From: Amphiura filiformis
Lineage: Eukaryota; Echinodermata; Ophiuroidea; Amphilepidida; Amphiuridae
Length of the DNA: 64,000 nt
Direction of reading: 5' to 3'
Assembly (NCBI RefSeq): GCF_039555335.1
Contig: NC_092629.1
Coordinates: 27,862,775 to 27,926,774, forward strand
In this document: piece by piece, positions 32,529 through 43,182 of the stretch
Layout: each line of letters starts with the position of its first letter
How positions within the stretch are numbered: the first letter of the stretch is position 1
Translations under genes and position numbers: made by a program
Notes under the pieces: model-generated
The model's database searches: none
Seen by the model: the letters and a program-made list of their open reading frames with translations, nothing else
Told to the model about the DNA's origin: nothing

Positions 32529-33480
32529 GGTGCAGCGATGGGTTCACCAGTTAGTCATCTTACAGCCAACATCTTTATGGAGTGGCTTGAGCAACAAGCA
32601 ATCCTCACTGCTCCCCTAGAGTGCAAACCCCGCGTATGGAAACGCTATGTGGATGACATGCTCAAAATTGTTAAGAGACACGGCTGAAAGGCTGACGGCA
32701 CATCTTAACCAAGTTGATACCACATCCAGCATTAAATTCATGTATGAAGTAGAACAAGATCAACAAATCCCATTCCTAGACACGCTCATAGTACGGAAAC
32801 CTGACAAGTCCATCAAACTCATGGTTTATAGAACAAAAGACTCACACAGACCAATACTTGTCTTTCACTTTCCACCATCCACTCCACCAGAAAATGGGTG
32901 TGGTGCGTACCTTACTTGACAGGAAGGATAGAATAGTAACTGAGGCCCTAGCCAAATGTGGCTATCCCAAATGGACAATAGACAGTCAAGAAACAAATGG
33001 AAGAAAAACAACAAAGAAAGACTAAGAAAAATAAGAGCACTACTTCTGATCAAAAAAGTAAAGGTCTAGTAGTGATCCCTTATGTAGCAGAACACTTAAG
33101 AAACATGATATCGCAACGGCCATGAGACCACATAGCACGATCCGAAAAATGGTGGTCCACCCAAGACAAGCAAGAGCCGGTAAAAAACCCAATTTTGTCT
33201 ACGAAATCTCTTGCGGTAGCTGCGAACTTATGTTGGTGAAACAAAAAGAACTTTTGGCACGCGCATGGATGAACACAGAAGGGAGGCAGAGAAAGCGAGT
33301 CAACAAACATAAACAAGATCAAAACGAAAGGAATCCGAGAGCCATTTCAAGAACTCGGCTATTAGTGACCACATAGCCAGGACTAATCATATTATCAATT
33401 GGGGGAGGCAAAAATCTTAGAGAGAGAAAGTGATAGGAAAGCGAGATGGATAAAAGAATCAATTCAAATCAGGAGAAGGG
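32529..33480 (+). pseudogene. Penelope RT C-terminus plus GIY-YIG endonuclease
   Basis: RT motif A-A-M-G-S-P-V-S begins at about 32532, and the catalytic Y-V-D-D is at 32646-32657. After a two-base loss (about 32672) the frame continues A-E-R-L-T-A-H-L. I-P-F-L-D-T-L-I follows, and after another shift (about 32832) K-T-H-T-D-Q-Y-L and H-Q-K-M-G-V-V-R-T-L-L, characteristic of Penelope RTs. The endonuclease half shows F-V-Y-E-I-S-C-G-S-C, a frameshift at about 33224, then Y-V-G-E-T-K-R-T-F-G-T-R, and near the end H-I-I-N-W and R-W-I-K-E-S-I-Q-I. The RT N-terminal two thirds are absent. Not functional. Confidence 0.85.
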
Positions 33481-33585
33481 GGTGAGGAGTTATGAACAGA
33501 GACGAAGGGGTCTTCAATCTGAGTCATGAGTTTGATCCACTGTTGGAGACTTGTAGCAAGACTAACATCACTACTGGAAGTGATA

Positions 33586-33740
33586 TAACTTCCCGCCAGT
33601 CATCAGCTGTTGGATCATCACAACAACACCAAGCTTCGAGAAAGTCAGTGGTTCACTCACGAAACTGTCAGCAAGAAATGCAAGTTTCTTCAACTGGTTT
33701 TGACAAAAAAAAAACCAAAAACCTTTTCACTAGCTGACAT
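33586..33740 (-). repeat. Right inverted pLTR segment of Penelope-like element
   Basis: Reverse complement partner of 32334-32520. Followed by inverted copies of the 53-bp minisatellite unit. Confidence 0.8.
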
Positions 33741-33830
33741 TGCTATCTACTGTAGATAGCTAGTATTTGAATAAAGATGTTGCTATCTAGCATTATCTAC
33801 TGCACATAGCAACACCTTTGTTCAAAAAAG
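33741..33830 (-). repeat. Inverted partial 53-bp minisatellite units
   Basis: Contains 'tatctactgtagatagctagtatttgaa' style sequence, the reverse complement of the 31965-32340 unit order, plus a more degenerate second unit ('tatctactgcacatagcaac'). Confidence 0.75.
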
Positions 33831-35362
33831 GGGAAAAGAACATGGACCTTTTCCAACTTCTATATTTCTGAAGTTTATAATAAAATGCCCCCAGTCAGAA
33901 CGCACAAAAAACTTCAGAACTTTAAAGCCAAGTATGCTAGACCTTTGGTGTTTTCAGTATAATAGCCTAATGTTTGTATAAATTATATCAACTCAATTGT
34001 CAAAATTGCCTCCTTTGATCCCCATGAACCAGATCGTGTTACATCTATACCTCATATCCCTGGCTAGAGAAACCATCCCTCAGTATTTATACCACTGATA
34101 CCAAATGTATTCTATGACAGAGACAACAAAGATTATCATAAAACAAGCAACAATTTCTAATATTTTTTTTATTTTTTTATTCACTCTATACCTTGAAAAA
34201 GTTCACATTTACACATTTTAAGTACCCCATTTCAGGAATGCACTTGAGCATTATCCTGACAGCCAATGGCTGACAATGTTGCTGCCAGGCTGTCAAAATT
34301 GAAACCGACTGGCTGATAGCCATTTAATGCTCAATTAAAACCTACTCAAACCTTCCCATCATGCCACAGTAATGAGTCGTTATCACTAGCACATAATTTT
34401 GCCACATTTTGTTTATATTTCATGTGTGATTTGCTCCACAGCGATGCCTTCAATTTTTCTTGAATTTCTACTGTTTCATGATTGTAAAGCACAATGGTGT
34501 ACTAAAACACCATGTGAGAGACTAAAGCCTGAAGTGCTCTCATTTACAGTAAAATTAAGTTTTATAATAAACATGGGGATCTCGGTTTTATTCGCCACGT
34601 TCACCAATTGGGTGATGACTAGGCCGACACATCTTGTGCATGTGTAATTGTGTATCATTGACGTATAAACTGTGTGTATATCGCTATTCGTTTTTAGTTA
34701 TACGACTTATTTAAACATTTCAGCTGTATGTAGCGCCGCTCAATAACGATCGGCGAGCTAATACATGAATTGATGTGCACCAAACAAAGACACTCAGCAG
34801 CCAGGTCTCGAAACTAACAATTTGGGACTTTACGCTCATTTTGTGGGAATAACACCCTTTCCCAACCTGGTTCCTAGTCATTTGCAGAGTTACCTGTCAA
34901 TCAAACTCGGAAATGGTTTGTTTATGATTTGTTGTGATGATTAAAATGGAAAACAGCTGCCCTATGGTTAGTTTTTCACCTTCAAACATACAAATCACCT
35001 CAAAAGTTACATCAAATGCAAAATTCCGAGTTTATTTCTGTCGATGACTAGTAATATACCACCAACTTGACATCCACTTACCTTACCAATTCTACTCCAT
35101 TTACATACACCCCTAAATACAATCATGTATGTATTCATTAACTTCACACAAGTTTTTTTTTTTTATGGTATAGGTCTATTTTATCAAACTCACACCCCTT
35201 TACCCACACCCATCCCCCACACAAACTATTCTTACTTTACTATCTATTTACAAGTTACACTATAAATTTTTTATAATATAAAACTTCAGTAAATGTTTTT
35301 TGTCACGAGTACTTTGTCATACTCTAGTTTAACTGGACAATCAGTGATTCACCCTATGAATT
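33831..35362. other. Gene-free stretch
   Basis: Contains a fragment of the 'gtgtgatttgctccac' repeat (about 34420-34480, related to about 18690). No coding exon or complete element was recognised. Confidence 0.4.
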
Positions 35363-36010
35363 AAAGGTGTGACCTGATCGACAACCTCATCCCCCATTTT
35401 TCTTCCATCAAAACTAGACTCGCTTGCCAGTCCTATATGCTGTGCCTATGTATATTATGGACTGGCTCTCGCCATTTTGTCTATCTATAGGAAATGCACA
35501 CTTAAAGATGTGCAAAGATCAGATATTTGAAAAATTAAAGATGTGCAAAGATCAGATATTTGAAAAATTTCCAAATTTGGTCAATGGTATAAAAAATTGG
35601 TACCCACCTTATTGTGCTTGCTAATTTAAGCCTCAGTTGAAACAAAATTATGGATAGAATGCATTTAAGTGTCCAAAAAGGCAACATTATCGTCAAAGTT
35701 CTGCACCCTTGTGAAGGGTGCATAATTTGAATCAAGAATAAAAATATCCAATCTTTGCGATCAAAAATACAAAATTACAACTTTGGATGTACTATTGGCA
35801 AAAGACAATATTGCCAAACAATATAGAATAGAATATTCAACGTCAACTGGTCAAAATATTGAAGAAATGTGCTCCCCAAACATGTGGAAAGTGCGCAATA
35901 CAATTCCCATTCAAACGCATGAGTAACTGAAAGTGCATAATCCAGGCCAATCAAAACTGACATTTTGGTATCAGACGTCAGAAGAAAGCTCATATTTTTC
36001 TTATTATCCC
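35363..36010 (+). repeat. Diverged relative of the 13-17 kb array unit ends
   Basis: 'gtgacctgatcgacaacctcatccccc' (35371-) and 'ttttggtatcagacgtcagaagaaagctcatatttttctta' (35963-) correspond to the adjacent 'gattgacagcctcatccccc' and 'ttttggtatcaggtgaaagctcatatttttctca' of the tandem array. Here they are split by about 550 bp of other sequence. That insert includes a perfect 34-bp tandem duplication ('aagatgtgcaaagatcagat', 35503 and 35537). It is either an interrupted older copy of the same family or a longer ancestor. Confidence 0.55.
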
Positions 36011-36238
36011 AGTAAAATATAACCCCGGGCTTCTAATACAATGATTATGTGCCTTTTCACCGTTGCATTTTTTGTACCACACATTTCTCACGAAATTAGT
36101 GCTTTCACATTACCCCTGTAAATGCGTCATAGACTAGTAGAGTGCTTACCTACATTGCCACCTTTTTAAACAAGATGCGAACAACATATTTGATTGAGAC
36201 ACACATAGCTTCAGCATGAGACATTTTCTATAGAATTT

Positions 36239-36546
36239 ACAATAATGGTCACCGCAGGGCAGTTGGAGCAGCCACCCTCTTCCATCGTATGTTTTACAAG
36301 GAGGCCCCTGAGTTGTTATGCCAGCTGATGCCAGACATCCATGTCCATGACCCCAGGTTGCGACGGTCTGTGAGATCCCATGACCTAGCAGTGGAAGTCC
36401 CAAGATCAAACCTTGTCAGCCATGAAAGATCATTTCTGCCATCTACAGCCCAACTATGGAATTCTCTACCTGCCCAAATTCCAGCCATTAGATCGAGGGC
36501 CAGCTTTAGCAGGGAGGTTAATCGCTCGTCAGCAGCTTCTAAATGA
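36239..36546 (+). pseudogene. LINE C-terminal scrap
   Basis: The plus-strand frame reads R-R-A-V-G-A-A-T-L-F-H-R-M-F-Y, then V-P-R-S-N-L and S-F-L-P-S-T-A-Q-L-W-N-S-L-P, ending at TGA about 36546. The 'R-S-F-L-P-x-x-x-x-L-W-N-x-L-P' pattern is the usual tail of non-LTR retrotransposon ORF2 proteins. No RT core remains. It is unrelated in sequence detail to the LINE at 7.8-10.9 kb. Confidence 0.7.
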
Positions 36547-37284
36547 TTTAATGCCCAGTTATGCCATGTCGTAAAAAAATAAAATGGTCTATGCTTTGAA
36601 ATAATAGGACCAAGCATGCAAATATGCTAATAAATCATGTAGGCCTAAATGGCAAGAAAGACAACAATCTAATCACGACAACATCTGACATGACGGGTCC
36701 CAGCAAACATTACTTAACTGGGCCAATACTGGACCCTGTGATTGGGCCAATTCATGATTGCACACCGGCGTTGGTCTGACAAGTAAAAATTACCATTTTA
36801 AGCTTGCTCTCTCTTTTCCCCTTTCTCTCTTACCCTTTCATGACTCCAACTCTCTCCCAAAAACTGGCATGTTCAGCAAAAAAATATAAATTTGTCCAGT
36901 TTAGCTCCAGTACTGGCCCAATTCAACGCTGATGTGCAAACATTTATTGGCCCAATAGCGGTGTCCAGTATTGAACTTTATCATACCACTAAGGGAAACA
37001 TCAAAGAACACCGCTAACCTGATATATTTTCGTATCTAGTCAGTGATTGCGTATTTTACGCTTTATATCTAGTCAGTGAGAGCGTATTTCGCAAGGGCGA
37101 TACGCGTGTACGGCGAGCTACGCGTATAAAGGCGATTCGCGTATACCGGGCACGTAAAATGCACGCAATCTGTAATACGCGGAACAGTCATCTGTTGTAA
37201 TGTTTTTCCTATTTAGTAGCAATTAAAATGTTTAAAAACGTAATTATTTCAATATTTAGAATGACTTAGTGGTATGATAAATTC
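36547..37284. other. Gene-free stretch
   Basis: Includes a 'ggcccaat-ctgg' repeated-phrase area (36715-36970; possibly an old inverted repeat with about 37435-37460 'attggcccaatactacaatgtttg') and a 'cgcgta'-rich patch at about 37080-37150. No gene was recognised. Confidence 0.4.
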
Positions 37285-37428
37285 GTTATTAGGTTCAGCG
37301 TCGGTATGGTACGGGAAATTATTGTGCGCTCAGTGTCATACTGGGTTCAGCCTTCGGCTTCACCCAGTATGACACTTCGCGCACGATAATTTCCCGTACC
37401 ATACCTCCGCTTCACCTAATAACTAATA
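37285..37428. repeat. Long near-perfect hairpin (about 65-bp arms)
   Basis: Arms 'ttattaggttcagcg...ggtatggtacgggaaatt' and 'aatttcccgtaccatacc...cgcttcacctaataa' pair almost completely across a loop of about 5 bp ('ttcagccttcggcttcac' at the tip). It is GC-richer than its surroundings and has no coding potential. Confidence 0.85.
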
Positions 37429-37845
37429 GTATTGGCCCAATACTACAATGTTTGTTGGGGTTAGACCTAGAACTCTGGCCATAGTAACCGTTTTTTACTT
37501 TTACTAGGGCCAGAGGCATTTTATGTTTAAAAAAGTCAGAAGCACTTCAATGCTTGAACGGACCAATACAAATGTGTCAGGTTGCTAAAAATACCCACTT
37601 GAGAAGCTGAGAACTTACCATTGTTAGTCATTCATAAAGCTGAATTTATATTTTATGCTTGATCACTTTTGCAGAAAAGTAATAATCTGCAATTGTTCCC
37701 TTTGAAAAAACAAAACCTCATCTTACAGGACACAGTTCATCAATCTCTCTATGTCTGTACAGGCACAAATTGACCTTTGAATGTGTTGGGTACAAAAACT
37801 AATTACTTCATTAGGTCAATTTCAGAGCTATAACTGTTAACTGGA

Positions 37846-38050
37846 AGTTAAAGCTCTGCATGCTAGCCATAGGCTTCAACATTAAAGGTCCAAGTTTTGT
37901 GATATTTTCTCTGGGTTTGTTTGTATTCATTTTAATGTATATTTCATGCTGGTTCCAAATATGGTCATGAAAATATACAATTATGAAATGTTTGACTTTT
38001 TTAAAACTTGTCGTCTGCAGTGAGTGGCAGTCAACATGCCTTGAGAGAGT
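37846..38050 (+). repeat. Dispersed repeat family D, copy 1
   Basis: Ends 'ttaaagctctgcatgctagcc' and 'ccttgagagagttaa' are weak inverted repeats. The interior 'gcctatagcc-atagg', 'ttttgtgatatttt', 'acttgtcgtctgcagt' recurs in opposite orientation at about 55772-56018 and more loosely at 62870-63620. Confidence 0.65.
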
Positions 38051-38123
38051 TAATGGGCTGTGCCATTGGTAATGCGACTAAATTTTGGCTCATAGTATAA
38101 ACAAAGTAAAGAAAGGCAAATGA

Positions 38124-38289
38124 TCAACTAAGTGCTTCTACGGCGGTCTTAAAGGCTGCTTTGTTCTCTTCGTCTTCTTTTGAGACAACTTTCTCTTTCT
38201 TTGCGATTGGTTTGCTCAGTATTTCATAATCGTAGTCTTCTGGGTTCATGGGGTCATACTCGCTTGGCGATGTCTCATCTATGACGTAC
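38124..38289 (-). CDS. NAA40: NAA40 last coding exon
   Basis: The C-terminal end of N-alpha-acetyltransferase 40 (NatD), which acetylates the N-terminal serine of histones H2A and H4. The acceptor 'ttaacag|gtacgtc' leads into Y-V-I-D-E-T-S-P-S and later D-Y-D-Y-E-I-L-S, matching the vertebrate pattern F-E-I-D-D-S-S-P-S...S-Y-E-I-L-S at the end of the GNAT fold. The exon then adds a K/E-rich tail and stops at TGA 38124-38126. The vertebrate Cys/His-rich tail is replaced by this charged tail. The exon joins in phase (split AAG codon) with 39483-39560. Confidence 0.85.
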
Positions 38290-39482
38290 CTGTTAAGTAA
38301 ATAAGAATATGCAATATCATCATTACTAATTCTTATTGCATTTGGTACTGCTGAACTCTATTAGGAAAATTGCTTTTAGGTGCTTACAAAATATTGTTTC
38401 AAATGTTTTAATAAAATTAATAAAAACAAATATTATAATCAAGATTACAAACTTTTTGTGTTTTAAAATTTAGTAAAACATTATAGAAAAAATATTTTTA
38501 CACAAAATGTAATTGGTGATTTGCTCCCACGAAATGAGCGTAAAGTTGCAAGTTTGTGGTTTTGAGACCTTCCAATTATTGTCGAGTTGCTGTTCTTTGT
38601 TTGAAGACACCTGTACAGTCTGTAGTGTGTCCTTTGTGAATGGGAAATAATATGCTGTACTCTGTATTCAATCCTGTCCCCATTCACACATGACATACCA
38701 CTGCCAACCCAACAGTTGGAAAGTCTCGCAACTCCAAACTTGCGACTTTACGCTCATTTCGTGGGATCAGGTCACAAACAGCAATTTTCCTGAGGATCCA
38801 AGTTCAGAAATATCACTAATAATATAATAAGTATGATACCAATACTGAAACTCTGAAAATTCTTGACAAATTTTCACTGAAGCAGGCCTACCCAATCTTT
38901 TTGCTTGGTACCACTCAAAGACTGCTAGTCCAAACAGATTTCATTCAAAGAGGACTAAATATAAAGATTTTGGAAACTCTTTAACTGTTTCAACTGGTTG
39001 TCCAATTGCAATGGGGTTTTCTGCAAAATGTAGCTTTGCAACTCCTTGCAAATTGAATAAGACCAACTTCAAACTGATTTTGCTTAATCACACCACAAAT
39101 GTATAAAGTATGAAGTTGAAGCATTTTTGAGCAAGAGTTTGTACCCAATTTGAGAAAGATGATTTTAAACTTGCAGATTCTCAAAATATATTTTGTGACC
39201 GTTAAAATAAGTATTTCAGTTTAAACTAACACACTCTAATGTCAAAATTACTGATTTGAATTCCTTCTTTTCTCATTGGCTCAATATATGATGTCCCTCT
39301 TTTTAACAAATCAAAATAGTTCTTAGAGGCCATGAGGTTATCAATGCAGATTGAGATTAAATTTACGCGAGTGTAAGTTGGGACTTTCTTGAAGTGCACA
39401 GTAACAAAAACCAAATAATATTCACCAATTATAAACCAAACAAACTTCAGAAACTACATTATTGGCACATAATATCACTTAC
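38290..39482 (-). other. NAA40 last intron
   Basis: Bounded by donor 'ctcaa|gtaagtgat' and acceptor 'ttaacag', 1,193 bp. It contains a repeat with inverted phrases 'gcgtaaagttgcaagtttgtgg' (about 38529) and 'actccaaacttgcgactttacgc' (about 38731), a probable hairpin element of about 250 bp. Confidence 0.75.
38505..38775. repeat. Hairpin element in NAA40 intron
   Basis: 'ggtgatttgctcccacgaaa', 'gagcgtaaagttgcaagttt' at the left are mirrored by 'aacttgcgactttacgctca', 'tttcgtgggatcaggtcac' at the right. Arms are about 45 bp, the interior about 170 bp. MITE-like. Confidence 0.7.
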
Positions 39483-39560
39483 TTGAGGTTTTTGGTGAAG
39501 AATGCTGTAGCTGTTTTGTTGTTCTGGAACACCGTACACATGACTTTCTTCATTTGAGTC
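39483..39560 (-). CDS. NAA40: NAA40 penultimate coding exon
   Basis: A 78-nt exon with acceptor 'cattag|gactc' and donor 'ctcaa|gtaag'. It reads T-Q-M-K-K-V-M-C-T-V-F-Q-N-N-K-T-A-T-A-F-F, strongly like the vertebrate NAA40 segment T-Q-M-K-K-V-M-L-T-V-F-K-H-N-x-x-A-x-x-F-F. This is the strand-helix after the acetyl-CoA pyrophosphate loop in GNAT enzymes. Upstream exons (acetyl-CoA binding loop and N-terminus) were not found in the window to the right and must lie in a longer intron context or were missed. Confidence 0.85.
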
Positions 39561-40090
39561 CTAATGAGGCAAAATAGATCGACATACTGAGTGTTAGAAC
39601 TTTCAATTTAAAAGTTTATCTATTAAAGGTATGTGACTAGATTATGGTCCGATTGTAAGACAATGTCTTCTCTACCTCACATTGAGGCCCATCCCCAAGC
39701 ATTCTTATTCCAAGTTCTGAGTTAAATTGTTCCAGCAATCTGGGATTCTAGCAAAAATGTGTATCATGTGACCCATAGAACAGTACACAACTTCCGGGGT
39801 GGTAACAACCAAGCTGCTGTGTTTTTGTCCATACCATCTAAATGAAACATATTCCAGGCCTAAACTTTCACTGCGGTACAAGCTTTCCTCTGATTCCAAA
39901 ATATGCATTGTGATGGGGTCAAGTGGGGTGGGGATAAGGTTGTCAATCTGTCCAAGCACCTGTAAACTGCAGTTTTAAGTTCTAATAGATTTTCCAGGGT
40001 TCGCAGGTTTTTGCCGCAGGTGAAAAAACACGGTTTTAACCACTTGGCAAACAGTTTTTGCCGGCTAAAATGGCAAAAACTTAAAGTGAT
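39561..40090. other. Gene-free stretch (probable NAA40 intron)
   Basis: Includes about 39690-39960, with 'ggggataaggttgtcaatct' and similar phrases typical of interspersed repeats, and a 'gcaggtttttgccgcaggt' repeat fragment at about 40003-40075. No exon was recognised. Confidence 0.4.
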
Positions 40091-40425
40091 GAATAGTAGT
40101 CCAAAACAGAAATGTTTTGTAGACTCATAACCGGAGCGATCTTACCTTTCCGATGTTGATTAAGATACTTCTTGCATCGATCCCGAGATGCGGAAAAAAC
40201 CAATAGTCATTTTGTCCCACATAAATGAATAAATAACAAAAATCCCCCGATCCCCCGGTGGACTCACCCAAAAGGTGACGTCACACCATATGATCGTCCC
40301 TTATCCGACTTGGGAACCCCTACTCGGACCAAACTTGTAGGGGGTGGCCGGGGTCCGGGAATAAACATTGGAAAGGTAAGATCGCTCCGGTTATGAGTCT
40401 ACAAAACATTTCTGTTTTGGACTAG
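40091..40425. repeat. Inverted-repeat element with 54-bp perfect arms
   Basis: The sequence from 'agtccaaaacagaaatgttt' through 'ggagcgatcttacctttcc' (40091-40150) is exactly mirrored by 40369-40424. After the right arm the phrase 'gatcttacc-tttccgatgttga-taagatacttcttgcatc' is repeated in direct orientation (about 40138 and 40441). It appears to be an end structure of a larger element continuing into the GC-rich block to the right. Confidence 0.8.
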
Positions 40426-41215
40426 ACTCAGTACACCGGACGATCTTACCGTTTCCGATGTTGAGTAAGATACTTCTTGCATCAACATCTGAAAGATCGA
40501 TCTAGCAAGTAACCGACGGATGGAGGTACAAGATTGGTCAGCATCTGATCAGGGATCGGGATCGGGTAACGATGGTGTTCGCGAGGTCAGAAAATATTTT
40601 CCCCCAACGGTCGGGAAAACAAAAAAGACCACGCGATCACAGACATAAACCTCCTTACTTATTAAGTTCGGTGGTTAAGAATAGAGACACTGGTTCTTAC
40701 CGTGCTGAGTATTCTGTATAGTCTGAAAACCTGGTACCCGTACACCACCGTATTATGATCGCCCGAACAATGTCCTGGTAAACCTCCCGCCCCGTCTCTG
40801 ATTACTAACGTAAACGGAAGTATATCGTAGAGAAGGGCGAAGGTGGCTTCCGGGACACCGCCTGCAAGATCTCCTCAAGGGACAACCGGACGGCATACCC
40901 AAGATGATGAGATTGCTCGTGTCGAGTGGGTCGTGGGACGCGAAACCTTCGCGATCGCCCGGACTCCACCAACACCTGGACCAGCCATAGCGACAGCGGC
41001 TGGATCGAAAGGCTCTGTAAGGGTGATGAAATGTGGTCGTGAGTCCCTCGCAAGGCTTGTGTTCGGAAGAAATAGTGCTGCAGCGCCCTATCGGACACCC
41101 CAGCCTATCTTTGGCTTCAGCCGAACCTTGCCCAACCCTGGGGATTGGAGAGGGACGAATGTCGGTATGCACCGCGCCCGTTCGTAGCAGTTGGGTTGCA
41201 GCACCTACACAACAC
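40426..41215. other. GC-rich block, possible decayed element interior
   Basis: Markedly GC-richer than its neighbours and open in several frames on both strands (for example 40843-41187 plus; 40753-41172 minus). I recognise no domain in any frame, and the overlapping frames are probably a consequence of GC content. Adjacency to the 40.1-kb inverted repeats suggests both belong to one unidentified element. Confidence 0.4.
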
Positions 41216-42719
41216 TGAACTAATAATTTTCGCCAATTACGAGCTGAACAATGTATAGCCCAAAAAATATAAAAACACTCGCATAGCTTAGGGTTTTTGA
41301 CTGAAGGAAGCTGGGACTTGGGTACAGATGACTTTTTCTATCCCATCTTGAGATGTAATCAATTGTATCAAGCATTAACATTTGCAGTGTTATCGTTTTT
41401 CATTTGTATTTAATGAAAGTACTGGGCATTAATATTCAGGGTACAATAGAAAACTATTGGTACCTATTGGGGCACTGATAGTGCTATTGGACCAAGTTAA
41501 GACATTGCCTCATTTCAAATATATAGTTTTAGTTTTGGTTTTGGTTTTGGTCACGTGGTTTCCTATTGTCCTGCCTAACCACTTGAGTCACAAGATATCG
41601 AACTCTTTGTTTCTACCTTTTGTTTAAAACTAAACATTTGTGACGGGTAGTTTCGGTTTTGGTTTCAGTTTCTTATAAGTGGTGTGACGAATAAAATTAC
41701 AGGATTTTCGAGTTACCTGATCTAAGTATACAAAAGAAATGTTTAAATTTCGCAGTGCAATATTCACGAGCAGAGAAGTCGAACAAAACAGTCTACATTT
41801 GAAAGCATTGATTTAGTTTGAAAGCATTGGCTTGAGACTACGAAATAGCCTAAGCTGATTTCACTGTGAAAATATATAGACCATCGAAATATTTGCATTC
41901 GACATTACAAAAGGGGCCACTACTGTAATTGTATAGGTGCTATAAAAAAAAATCGATTCATGTCCTTAATCCCATGTACCAGAATCGATGGAAGGCCATT
42001 ATATGACCTCTAATAACCTAATGACTTTTACTGAAGCAATTTTTACTGCAAAAGTAGAAGATAGAGGGGAGAAGATTGTGTGTGTGTGTGTGGGGGGGGA
42101 GGTTGGAGGGCAAGGGGGATATGGGCCGGGAGAGAGAGAAACATATGAGAGAGTGCATTGGAAGTGAAAGAGAAGGGGAGGAGAGCTCGAGATGAAGATA
42201 TCGAATGTAGGGGAGGAGGAGGGGAAAGGGGTAATTTAGGAAAGAGGTGGTTATATAGGGAGGGAGCCCCCTCTTAAAGAGGTATGGGTTGTGCATCCGG
42301 GGATAATAAACTAATTCATAATCAAATCATCTCCATGCATCGTTTATGTTTCATACAAACAAACAAATTCCCCCACCCCACCCCATCCTTCAGTATACGC
42401 GCATGTATATGATTTCTAGGCCTAGAACTCGTGAGTGTAATATGCCACCTACCTTCGACAGAGAGCATCAACTGTCGTCCGCGGGATAGATTTCCGATAT
42501 CAATCATGATAATAATTATGTTAGCACAATAGGCTATTGTATACTTCTGGTTATATACCATATACTGTGTCCTCCCAGCATAATAGTGTTATGATTGCAG
42601 ATCAGATCAGCTCTACTTTTTAATCCCTTGATTTTTGGTTTCTGAACAAAAGAGAAACCAAAACTATATATTTGAAATGAGGGACTGTACATGTTGAGGA
42701 TAAATCATTGGAAATTGAT
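41216..42719. other. Gene-free stretch with simple repeats
   Basis: (GTTTTG)n-like tract at about 41524-41550; (GT)n-G8 followed by a purine-rich tract at about 42076-42260; C-rich tract at about 42370-42385. No exon was recognised. Confidence 0.45.
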
Positions 42720-43182
42720 ACATGTAAAGCTGAATTTATACTCGATCGCTGATCGATTGCGATGAAACACTTCTGGAAAGTGATGGGCAATCGCCGAATT
42801 TTGTGATGCATCACTCGTCGTTTTGCATTTATACTTATCATGGTGATGGCGATTGCAGACGACAATTAAAATATTCTACATGCCTCAAAATACATTTTTA
42901 AAACATCAGTTGCTGTCAATAATTATTGCTTTGAATTAATTCATCACGAAAAAGTAATAATCGAGAAAGTTAAATTAATTAGCAAAATAATAGATCCAGT
43001 TGGTTGTATATGACTGGTTGACGCAAGCATGTGTCAAGCGATATCGCTGGGAAGTTGAAATTTCTTCAACTTGCAAAAGCGACATCGTTTTTGCCTCATC
43101 GATTTGAATCGATTGATCGGCTTGATGATCTGGAAATGTAAGTAAACACTGAGCATGCGTAAATTCAGCTTTACATGTAACA
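42720..43182. repeat. MITE with 'acatgtaaagctgaattta' inverted ends
   Basis: The left end 'acatgtaaagctgaatttat' (42720) and right end 'gtaaattcagctttacatgt' (43161-43180) are inverted repeats. The interior has mirrored ATCGATC-rich phrases ('cgatcgctgatcgattgcgatg', 'catcgatttgaatcgattgatcgg'). A scrap of the same end occurs at about 37637. Lies about 300 bp upstream of the RAD23 exon, in intron sequence. Confidence 0.75.

Larger units (their letters stand above)
32334..33740 (+). mobile_element. Penelope-like retroelement, 5'-truncated, inverted ends
   Basis: A plus-strand fragment of a Penelope-like element: the last third of RT joined to a GIY-YIG endonuclease, flanked by inverted terminal segments (32334-32520 and 33586-33740). 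The arms mirror each other over 'gttgaagaaact', 'gtcagtgaaccactgact', 'ctcgaagcttggtgttgttg' and 'gctgatgactgg'. Penelope elements are known for terminal repeats (pLTRs) in either orientation and for 5' truncation right at the inverted pLTR, which is what is seen here. Several frameshifts make it non-coding. Confidence 0.85.

Noticed and set aside
40753-41187. Overlapping 97-139 codon frames on both strands
   Set aside because: Mutually overlapping frames in a GC-rich block without recognisable domain, splice context or codon signal. Kept only as an unexplained block.
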